12,925 nt of DNA, from contig DAOVHI010000028.1 of assembly GCA_030671985.1 (NCBI GenBank), positions 1 to 12,925 of the forward strand. The letters are read 5' to 3'. This stretch comes from a bacterium. GTDB taxonomy: Bacteria; JAHJDO01. The notes below the pieces were generated by a model. That model saw nothing but the letters and a program-made list of their open reading frames with translations. It was not told the DNA's origin and did not search any database. Within the stretch, counting starts at the first letter, position 1, and each line of letters opens with the position of its first letter. Positions 7,378 to 12,925 of this stretch are shown here, piece after piece. The translations under genes were made by a program, and so were the position numbers.

Positions 7378-7997
7378 TATTTTGCCCGCGCAATATCCTT
7401 GATCTTCATTAACCGAACAATGTTTGCAAGCTCAAGTTCACCGAGCTTCATCGTAATATAGGTTATTGTCTCTTCCAGATTTGGGATTAGTATATATTCC
7501 AGCGCATTGACTCTTCTTCTGGTTTTCTTTATCTCATCTGCTATCAAATGTATAAGTTTTTCTATTTCTGCCAATTTTAACATTTCAGGAAGAAGTGCGC
7601 CAAGCATGCTTAATGTAATATCGAGATCCGGAGAGGCGTCTTTTAATCCATAAGAAAAAGGATTTCCTTGTTTGCTTATTTCAATGTGCGGCGCTTTTAT
7701 ATTGAGAACCGTTAGTTTCGACGAAAGAAACTCCGGTATCTCTTGAGGATATTTTATTGCAGAGTATAACGATTCTTTGTTCGTTCGAGAACATACTCCC
7801 AAATACAAATTAAATATTTTTCCAAGTTCCTCGTCAACTTTTTTGCGGAGTGCTTTGTTTTCGTCCAAAAATATCATAAACCTGCGCATAAGCTCATCCT
7901 GTTTATCCTTAAGCAGTTTGTGCCCACGCTTTGCAAGCGCAAGTCTCCGCCTAAGATTTAACACCTCCATCCGCGTTGGGCTTACCTGAAGTCTCAT
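7377..7997 (-). CDS. V-type (A-type) ATP synthase/ATPase subunit D
   Basis: 206 residues, normal for subunit D, the central rotor stalk that couples the A3B3 head to the membrane ring. It has the family signature at both ends: SPTRMEVLNLRRRLALAKRG plus HKLLKDKQDEL (6-36) and KKTRRRVNALEYILIP (157-172). The predicted form is a long two-helix coiled coil joined by a small globular middle (about 75-125). The gene is intact, but no other ATPase subunit lies within 5 kb upstream or 6 kb downstream, whereas D is normally at the end of an E-K-C-F-A-B-D type operon. It starts four bases after the aroC stop with only a weak ribosome site (GAGAAAG inside aroC), so it is probably coupled to aroC. Confidence 0.9.
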   Translation of the reverse strand: MRLQVSPTRMEVLNLRRRLALAKRGHKLLKDKQDELMRRFMIFLDENKALRKKVDEELGKIFNLYLGVCSRTNKESLYSAIKYPQEIPEFLSSKLTVLNIKAPHIEISKQGNPFSYGLKDASPDLDITLSMLGALLPEMLKLAEIEKLIHLIADEIKKTRRRVNALEYILIPNLEETITYITMKLGELELANIVRLMKIKDIARAK

Positions 7998-8001
7998 AGT
8001 T

Positions 8002-9048
8002 TCAAATCTTTCTCATCGCTCTCATGTAGGAATTGTAATTTCGTTTCATCTCTTTAATGCTGTCTCCGCCAAATTTTTCGCACATAGCGTTCGCAATTTC
8101 AAATGCCACGACTGCTTCGCCTACAACGCTTGCGGCATAAACCGCGCAAACATCGGAACGTTCTACCTTTGCCTTAACAGGTTTCTTTGTAATTATATCT
8201 ATTGAGTTGAGAGCTTTTTTAAGGGTTGGAATGGGTTTCATTGCTCCGCGAATAACTATATCCTCTCCGTTTGAAATGCCTCCTTCAATTCCACCTGCAT
8301 TATTAGTCTTACGTTCAAAATTGCAGTCATAAGTTATTTCATCGTGTACCTTAGAACCGGGGCTTTTTGATACAGCAAATCCAAGACCTATTTCAACGCC
8401 CTTTATTCCCTGAATGCTCATCAAGCATCGAGCCAGTCTTCCATCCAGCTTTCTGTCCCAATGCACATGAGATCCTAGTCCTACAGGGACATTCTTTACT
8501 GTTACTTCAAATATGCCTCCCAGGCTATCGCCGTTTTTTTGCGCGTGGTCTATTTTTTCTCTCATTAGTTCTTTATTTTCATCTACTCCGCCAATTTCGC
8601 ACACACAACTTGTAACCTCTATGCCGAATTTACTCAGCAGGTTTTTAGCGACAGCGCCAACTGCGACTCTGGCTGCCGTTTCGCGGGCGCTTGACCGTTC
8701 GAGGATATTTCTTATATCTAATTGATTGTACTTCAGCATACCCGCAAGATCTGCATGTCCCGGTCTGGGATTTGTTATGGGAGATTCATTTTTCCAGTTC
8801 TGCCAATCCTTGTTTTTTATAGTCATTGTAATCGGGGAGCCAAGCGTCAATCCTCTGCGCAGCCCGGAGGTTATTTGAACGGTATCATGCTCAATTTGCA
8901 TTCTTTTACCTCTGCCATATCCTGATTGTCTTCTTGCAAGTTCTCTATTTATCGCTGTCTTATTTATTCTCAATCCGGCTGGCATACCTTCAAGGATACT
9001 TGTAAGACTTTGTCCATGTGATTCACCCGCTGTTAGATAACGCAACAT
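8002..9048 (-). CDS. aroC: Chorismate synthase
   Basis: 348 residues from ATG 9048. It makes chorismate from EPSP, the last shikimate step, and needs reduced FMN. Visible: GESHG with catalytic H11, [14 protein letters not shown] (42-55), RPGHAD with catalytic H98, the FMN-binding [15 protein letters not shown] (118-132), [12 protein letters not shown] and [16 protein letters not shown] (proline is more usual where tyrosine stands). The frame stays open upstream to 9129, but the extra 27 residues are not family-like and would overlap pyrE; GGAGG at 9056-9060 lies seven bases before ATG 9048 and decides the start. pyrE ends 17 bases upstream. The need for reduced FMN is notable with a flavodoxin domain two genes upstream, but any link is speculative. 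Confidence 0.97.
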   Translation of the reverse strand: MLRYLTAGESHGQSLTSILEGMPAGLRINKTAINRELARRQSGYGRGKRMQIEHDTVQITSGLRRGLTLGSPITMTIKNKDWQNWKNESPITNPRPGHADLAGMLKYNQLDIRNILERSSARETAARVAVGAVAKNLLSKFGIEVTSCVCEIGGVDENKELMREKIDHAQKNGDSLGGIFEVTVKNVPVGLGSHVHWDRKLDGRLARCLMSIQGIKGVEIGLGFAVSKSPGSKVHDEITYDCNFERKTNNAGGIEGGISNGEDIVIRGAMKPIPTLKKALNSIDIITKKPVKAKVERSDVCAVYAASVVGEAVVAFEIANAMCEKFGGDSIKEMKRNYNSYMRAMRKI

Positions 9049-9065
9049 ATATATACCTCCTAAAC

Positions 9066-9644
9066 TTATGTTTTCTTCCTGCTTCCCGGCTTTACTAAGG
9101 GAATTCCACCTTTTTCGCATATTGAACAATTATCAGAGTTATAATTTTTAAAAACCAGTTTAGCCAAACTCTTAAATTCTACAGGAAAGCTGATAGCTTT
9201 CTCGCTTCTGTCAATTATTGAGCCAACGCCAACAATACGGCATTTAAAATCTTTCAAAGCCGCAATAACTTCCCCGGTTGAACGGCCTGTAGTAACGATA
9301 TCTTCAATAATGAGTACCTGTTCTTCTTTTTTAATTTCAAAACCTCTACGAAGAATCATTTTACCGTCTTTTCTTTCGCAAAATACAGCTCTAATGCCTA
9401 GCGCTCTGGCAACTTCCTGTGCAATTATAATTCCTCCGATTGCAGGAGACACAACTACATCGCATTGTGTGTGTTGAAAAAGTTCTGCAATCGCTTTCCC
9501 AAGTTTAGTTCCATGCTCCGGATACTGAAGAACCTTAGCGCATTGAATATATTGGCTGCTGTGAAGACCTGAAGAGAGCAAAAAATGTCCTTCAAGAAGA
9601 GCCTCGCATTTTCTAAAGAGATCCAGAACTTCCGTTTGTTTCAT
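9066..9644 (-). CDS. pyrE: Orotate phosphoribosyltransferase
   Basis: 192 residues. It makes OMP from orotate and PRPP, step five of UMP synthesis. The PRPP-binding motif [17 protein letters not shown] (110-126) is intact, with [11 protein letters not shown] (25-35) and CERKDGK (89-95) as expected. The C-terminal tail carries C173-x2-C176 followed by [11 protein letters not shown], as in the Thermus-type PyrE subfamily. The start ATG lies two bases after the stop of the PilZ-flavodoxin gene, with GGAAGGA inside that gene as the ribosome site. Together with pyrF, one gene away, it supplies the last two steps to UMP. Confidence 0.96.
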   Translation of the reverse strand: MKQTEVLDLFRKCEALLEGHFLLSSGLHSSQYIQCAKVLQYPEHGTKLGKAIAELFQHTQCDVVVSPAIGGIIIAQEVARALGIRAVFCERKDGKMILRRGFEIKKEEQVLIIEDIVTTGRSTGEVIAALKDFKCRIVGVGSIIDRSEKAISFPVEFKSLAKLVFKNYNSDNCSICEKGGIPLVKPGSRKKT

Positions 9645-9646
9645 TA

Positions 9647-10495
9647 TTATAATATTCCTTCCATAAACTCGTTTACTCTATCATTAACATCCTGCGTATT
9701 TTTTAAGTCTCTTTGCGCAATTAATAAAGAATGCAGGGATTTTATTTTCTTATGTTCTAACATTTTGTTAACAATTCTCACGGCTCTACCCTTTCCCGTA
9801 CCGCTTCCGTATGTATAAAACGCTGCAACCTTTTTCCCATCAAGCCCGTAACATTTATCCAGATAGGTATTTAATGCCGGCGCCGGACTGAATGCCCAAA
9901 CAGGGGAGCCAAACCATATCATGTCATACATGCTCAGGTCACAATTAACATCACCGATATTCACTCTTTTTCTTTGCAGAGCGGTCATGCCCTGTCCTGC
10001 GAATGTACTGGCTCCGTCAACAGGTTCTAATCTCACTAAATCAACTTCAAAATTTTTATGTTTCAATTCTTGTGATATTATTTGAGCTAGCTGCTGTGTA
10101 TTTCCTGTTAATGAAAAATAGACTATGCATGCCTGCATTTTCTTCTCCAATTTCATTTTTAAGAATTTATTTAATCTTCTCTTAAAACGCGGATAAACTT
10201 TTTTAAATTCTACTCCTGTTAGATATCTGTTTTTCCCGATTTTTTCAACTCGTCTAACCTCTGATAGCGCATAAAAAGAGCGGGTTTCTTCTTTTGCTCC
10301 AAAGTCTTGCGGAAATTCCAGTTCAAGCTCTAATTCAGCCTCTACAGGATAGAGAATATCTGTTTTGAAACATAGTCCGATTTTACTAATATCTACAACA
10401 TTGCTGTCACAAAGATCCATTCTATATTCATGCTTAGCGCAGATCTTTAAATTTACGTTAATTCTTACGTGTTTTCGTTTCGGTGCTTCGTTCAT
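9647..10495 (-). CDS. PilZ domain fused in frame to a flavodoxin
   Basis: 282 residues with two domains and no known name. Residues 1-113 form a PilZ domain with both c-di-GMP motifs: RKHVR (RxxxR, 7-11) and DISKIG (DxSxxG, 35-40). Residues 120-282 form a full flavodoxin: FMN phosphate loop SLTGNT (128-133), first aromatic loop GSPVWAFSPAPAL (196-208) and second loop YTYGSGTGKG (228-237). Between them is a short, very basic linker (about 103-119). No signal peptide or membrane segment is seen. ATG 10138 (M120) has GGAG six bases upstream, so the flavodoxin may also be made alone. The gene starts inside pyrF (38-base overlap) and ends two bases before pyrE. The first start is the only ATG before the RxxxR motif and has a weak, distant AAGGTGAT. 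A plain inference is a redox protein whose activity or partner is set by c-di-GMP. Confidence 0.88.
   Translation of the reverse strand: MNEAPKRKHVRINVNLKICAKHEYRMDLCDSNVVDISKIGLCFKTDILYPVEAELELELEFPQDFGAKEETRSFYALSEVRRVEKIGKNRYLTGVEFKKVYPRFKRRLNKFLKMKLEKKMQACIVYFSLTGNTQQLAQIISQELKHKNFEVDLVRLEPVDGASTFAGQGMTALQRKRVNIGDVNCDLSMYDMIWFGSPVWAFSPAPALNTYLDKCYGLDGKKVAAFYTYGSGTGKGRAVRIVNKMLEHKKIKSLHSLLIAQRDLKNTQDVNDRVNEFMEGIL
10138..10148 (-). promoter_or_regulatory. Internal Shine-Dalgarno before the flavodoxin ATG
   Basis: GGAGAAG (10142-10148) sits before an in-frame ATG (10136-10138) at the PilZ/flavodoxin border, with a six-base spacer from GGAG. It is better than the site in front of the full-length start. 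It could yield a separate 163-residue flavodoxin. Confidence 0.55.
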
Positions 10496-11201
10496 TAAGT
10501 TCTTTTATCACCTTTTCCATTGCGTGCTCGTGGTTGGAAGCTTTAGTAATAGATCTTCCAACTACTATTAAATCAGCGCCTTCATTAATAGCCTGCGCGG
10601 GAGAAGCTGTTCGTTTTTGATCGTCTTTATCCGAATCTTGAAATCTTATGCCCGGTGTAACGATCAAAAAGTCCTCTCCGCATATTTGCCTAATATATTT
10701 TATTTCTTCCGAAGATGCAACAACGCCATTCAATCCTGCTATTTTTGCCATTTTTGCAAGATGCGAAACATGTTCTTTTGTGGAAATTTCTATCTGTAGA
10801 TCATTTTTTAGAATTTCCTCATCTATGCTGGTGAGAACGGTAACGCCTAAAAGAATGGTTTGAGAATGCGCCGCTTCATACGCAGAACGCATCATCTCTA
10901 TTCCGCCGGATGCATGCATTGTAAGCATAAAAACGCCCATTTTAACGGCATTGCCAACTGCCAGTGCAACCGTGTTGGGAATATCATGAAACTTTAAGTC
11001 TAAAAATACCTTACAGCCTTTGTTATGAATAAAATCTATAATATCAGGTCCCTGGCTTGTAAATAGCTGACTTCCTACTTTAAAAACGGATACGTAATCC
11101 TTAAGTTCTTCCACAAGCATTTCAGCCTGTTTCGGATTATCTACATCCAGTGCTATAATCACAGGGGATTTTAAGGAATTTAATTCTTTTTTAGCTGTCA
11201 T
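10458..11201 (-). CDS. pyrF: Orotidine 5'-phosphate decarboxylase
   Basis: 247 residues. It decarboxylates OMP to UMP. The catalytic array is complete: D19 (ALDVDN), K41 (FKVGSQLF) and D68-K70-D73 in DLKFHDIPNT. TPGIR and DDQKRTASPAQAINEGADLIVVGRSI close the phosphate site, as in the short bacterial type I enzymes. The ATG at 11201 lies 27 bases after the PAP2 gene and has only a weak ribosome site. The 3' end overlaps the PilZ-flavodoxin start by 38 bases; the last dozen residues (ERSTETKTRKN) are polar and probably dispensable. Confidence 0.96.
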   Translation of the reverse strand: MTAKKELNSLKSPVIIALDVDNPKQAEMLVEELKDYVSVFKVGSQLFTSQGPDIIDFIHNKGCKVFLDLKFHDIPNTVALAVGNAVKMGVFMLTMHASGGIEMMRSAYEAAHSQTILLGVTVLTSIDEEILKNDLQIEISTKEHVSHLAKMAKIAGLNGVVASSEEIKYIRQICGEDFLIVTPGIRFQDSDKDDQKRTASPAQAINEGADLIVVGRSITKASNHEHAMEKVIKELNERSTETKTRKN

Positions 11202-11228
11202 ATTCTTAAAAGTTTATCATAACAATTT

Positions 11229-11783
11229 TTACTGTGCAACTTCAAATCTCTGAAGCATATATTTTTCCAGTTTCAGCACGCCTAATCCGCAAAGTATTCC
11301 AACAACTGCGCCGGCAAAAACATCAAATGGATAATGCACTCCGACATAAACTCTGGATATGCCTACAACAAGCGCAATAAAGAAAAAGCAAAATCTAAGG
11401 TTTCTGTATTTGTTTGACAATATGGTTGCTATTCCAAATATATTAGCGGCATGAGATGAGGGAAGTGAATAGCTGGTTGAAGTTGGTACAAGGGTACGTA
11501 CGTTGGGAAGCGCATTGCAGGGACGTATTCTTGCAAAAAGAAATTTTAAAGGATAGCTATTGAAAAGGTCTATAAGTATAAGCGATACAAGGAGTACTAT
11601 TCCTGTTATTCTCCCCTTTTTCCCGCCAAATATCATCAAGCATAGCCATGCAGCCAAAAGAGGAATTTTCCAGTATTTTACTTCTGTTACAATTGGCATG
11701 ATCATGTCAAAGAACTTGTTTTGCCAACCATGATTTATAGCGTAAAATAAAACAGTATCTATATTTGCGAAAAAGCTGCACAC
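11229..11783 (-). CDS. PAP2-family membrane phosphatase
   Basis: 184 residues with about five hydrophobic segments (near 39-53, 59-76, 110-124, 131-146 and 155-171). All three motifs of the PAP2/type 2 phosphatidic acid phosphatase family are visible: K80-x6-RP (80-87), PSSH (108-111) and SR-x5-H-x3-D with R144, H150 and D154. Such enzymes remove phosphate from lipid phosphates such as undecaprenyl diphosphate or phosphatidylglycerol phosphate; the substrate here is unknown. The start is GTG 11783 (11781-11783), 11 bases after the aldo/keto reductase, with a weak TGAG upstream; no ATG is available before the first transmembrane helix. It is probably co-transcribed with its neighbours. Confidence 0.9.
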   Translation of the reverse strand: MCSFFANIDTVLFYAINHGWQNKFFDMIMPIVTEVKYWKIPLLAAWLCLMIFGGKKGRITGIVLLVSLILIDLFNSYPLKFLFARIRPCNALPNVRTLVPTSTSYSLPSSHAANIFGIATILSNKYRNLRFCFFFIALVVGISRVYVGVHYPFDVFAGAVVGILCGLGVLKLEKYMLQRFEVAQ

Positions 11784-11794
11784 TTATATATTTC

Positions 11795-12763
11795 TCACTT
11801 TAAAAGGGAAAGATTTCGTCGTAAATTTTTATACTCTCCGCCTGATTCTTCTTTTACTGAGGTATCAAACATGTCTGTTACTTCTTTATACTCTGGATCC
11901 GACAGGTTAAAATCAAATGCTTTTATGCCTTCTTTTAGCTGATTTAGGGAGCTGACTCCAACAATCGGACAGGTTATACCGCGAGATTTACGAACCCATG
12001 ATATAGCTAGTTGAGCAGGTGTTAGTTCGCGATCTTTTGCAAATTGGAAAAAATTCAATATTCCAACCTTATATCTTTCAAGCCATGTTGAAATCCGCCA
12101 GTCATTATATCCGCGTGAATCATCGGGTATAGGTTGTTCGGGCTTGTATTTTCCGGTTAGTAATCCAAGCGCCAGAGGCCTGTAACTAGTTATTGCTATA
12201 TTTTCCGCTGCTGCCTGCGGAAGTACTTCAACCTCAATTCCTCTCTCAATCAGGTTATAACAAACCTGATGATTGATGAATGTTTTCCATCCTCTCAATT
12301 TAGCAATGCAATTGGAATGCGTAAACAGCCATGCTGGATAATTAGAACAGCCTATAAAACGTGTTTTCCCGCTTTCAGTAACCTTGTTAAGAGCCTCCAT
12401 AATTTCTTCAGGATTCATCCCTTCTTTTGGCCAGTGGATCAAATACAGGTCAATATAATCTGTTTGAAGTCTCTTGAGGCTCTCATCTATGCTTTCAAGA
12501 ATGCTTTTACTATCTATTCCTTTGTGAACTTTTGTGGTTATAAAGAGATTTTTTCTCTTGTTTCCAATTATGCGTCCAAGTATTTTCTCTGTTTTTCCCT
12601 CGCCATACATCGCAGCAGTATCAATAAAATTAACTCCGCTATCCAGAGCAAATGATAGTATCCTGTCTGATTCTTTTTCATCACATCTTCTACCAAACAT
12701 CATCGTCCCAAGACACATCTCGGAAACTTGTTCCTCTGAACTTCCAAGCTTAACCTGTTTCAT
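11795..12763 (-). CDS. Aldo/keto reductase
   Basis: 322 residues, a TIM-barrel NAD(P)H-dependent oxidoreductase. The catalytic tetrad is complete: D48 and Y53 (FIDTAAMYG), K78 (TTKVH) and H110 (LIHWP). GCSNYPAW (near 138-145) and the cofactor-site segment PIVGVSSLNQLKEGI near the C terminus match the family. It resembles the YajO/Tas/ion-channel-beta type reductases. The substrate cannot be read from sequence. AGGGGA lies nine bases before ATG 12763. It is the first gene of the long leftward run and has its own promoter at 12804-12832. Confidence 0.92.
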   Translation of the reverse strand: MKQVKLGSSEEQVSEMCLGTMMFGRRCDEKESDRILSFALDSGVNFIDTAAMYGEGKTEKILGRIIGNKRKNLFITTKVHKGIDSKSILESIDESLKRLQTDYIDLYLIHWPKEGMNPEEIMEALNKVTESGKTRFIGCSNYPAWLFTHSNCIAKLRGWKTFINHQVCYNLIERGIEVEVLPQAAAENIAITSYRPLALGLLTGKYKPEQPIPDDSRGYNDWRISTWLERYKVGILNFFQFAKDRELTPAQLAISWVRKSRGITCPIVGVSSLNQLKEGIKAFDFNLSDPEYKEVTDMFDTSVKEESGGEYKNLRRNLSLLK

Positions 12764-12803
12764 ACATACGGTCCCCTATTACCCACCACGCTTTAGTTTA
12801 TGC

Positions 12804-12832
12804 AGTTTAACTTCTAGTGTATGTTTTGTCAA
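12804..12832 (-). promoter_or_regulatory. Promoter of the leftward gene run
   Basis: On the reverse strand TTGACA (12827-12832), 17-base spacer, TAAACT (12804-12809). The -10 box matches four of six bases. It lies about 40 bases before the aldo/keto reductase ATG. No other convincing promoter was found within the run down to polX. Confidence 0.6.
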
Positions 12833-12840
12833 ACTAACGG

Positions 12841-12862
12841 AAATTAGAAGTGTCTCTAATTT
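12841..12862. repeat. Inverted repeat between two divergent promoters
   Basis: AAATTAGA and TCTAATTT pair perfectly over eight bases with a six-base loop, and four further T follow on the plus strand. It looks like a weak terminator, but no plus-strand gene precedes it. It lies between two opposing -35 boxes and could be an operator or a barrier to leftward-promoter antisense transcripts. Function is unknown. Confidence 0.4.
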
Positions 12863-12870
12863 TTTTCAGC

Positions 12871-12899
12871 TTGACAAAAGTCAATCCAATTGTTATTTT
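12871..12899 (+). promoter_or_regulatory. Rightward promoter at the window edge
   Basis: TTGACA (12871-12876), 17-base spacer, TATTTT (12894-12899, four of six). The -35 box is the left arm of a small palindrome, TTGACAAAAGTCAA (12871-12884). A CIRCE-like half-site starts 10 bases past the -10 box, the usual place for HrcA control of chaperone genes. Confidence 0.65.
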
Positions 12900-12909
12900 A
12901 TGCTCAAAT

Positions 12910-12925
12910 TTAGCACTCTCGGACT
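12910..12925 (+). promoter_or_regulatory. Left half of a CIRCE element (HrcA operator), cut by window end
   Basis: TTAGCACTC (12910-12918) is an exact match to the left arm of CIRCE (TTAGCACTC-N9-GAGTGCTAA). Only seven of the nine spacer bases are in the window, so the right arm would fall at 12928-12936. The match plus its position just after a promoter make a heat-shock operon to the right likely. Confidence 0.65.

Noticed and set aside
9049-9129. Longer aroC start with 27 extra residues
   Set aside because: The extension is not family-like, overlaps pyrE, and ATG 9048 has a well-placed GGAGG.
11202-11228. Separate promoter for pyrF (TTGTTA/TATGAC)
   Set aside because: The -10 candidate would overlap the pyrF ATG and both boxes are poor, so read-through from upstream is more likely.
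12269-12655. Plus-strand open frame of 128 codons within the aldo/keto reductase
   Set aside because: Antisense to a gene with a complete catalytic tetrad; no family likeness or ribosome site.

Overview
The window is a compact bacterial housekeeping segment with short intergenic spaces, several stop/start overlaps, standard stop codon use (TGA is a real stop at aroC and ispF) and roughly 38-40 percent GC by hand-count of sample lines. The lineage cannot be fixed. A YitJ-type homocysteine methyltransferase/MTHFR, a V-type (A-type) ATPase subunit, class I PurE, the MEP isoprenoid pathway, PilZ and a CIRCE-like site point to a bacterium. A little-studied, probably anaerobic phylum would fit, but that is a guess.

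Left part (1-3410). A bifunctional methionine-biosynthesis gene runs leftward off the window edge, preceded on the same strand by a CAT-anticodon tRNA with a perfect sigma70-type promoter. Back to back with that promoter is a second one that drives purD-purE rightward (purine synthesis).

Middle (3407-4453). A lone alpha/beta-hydrolase gene converges on purE, with interlocking stop codons. It looks richer in GC than its neighbours. It is bracketed by imperfect direct repeats of about 45 bases that hold the 3' end of purE on one side and the 3' end of polX on the other, which looks like the scar of an insertion.

Right part (4506-12763). One long leftward run, probably an operon or coupled operons: aldo/keto reductase - PAP2 phosphatase - pyrF - PilZ/flavodoxin - pyrE - aroC - V-ATPase subunit D - ispD - ispF - polX. 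It joins UMP synthesis, chorismate synthesis, the MEP pathway and DNA repair. The PilZ/flavodoxin gene puts a c-di-GMP-binding domain and a complete flavodoxin in one reading frame, with a good Shine-Dalgarno in front of an internal ATG at the domain border. The V-ATPase D subunit gene has no other ATPase gene near it.

Right edge (12764-12925). A divergent promoter region. The rightward promoter is followed by an exact left half of a CIRCE (HrcA operator) cut by the window end, predicting a chaperone operon (groES-groEL or hrcA-grpE-dnaK) just outside.

No IS element, CRISPR array, rRNA or phage gene was seen. The strongest candidates for something undescribed are the PilZ-flavodoxin gene inside the pyrimidine genes and the repeat-bracketed hydrolase islet.
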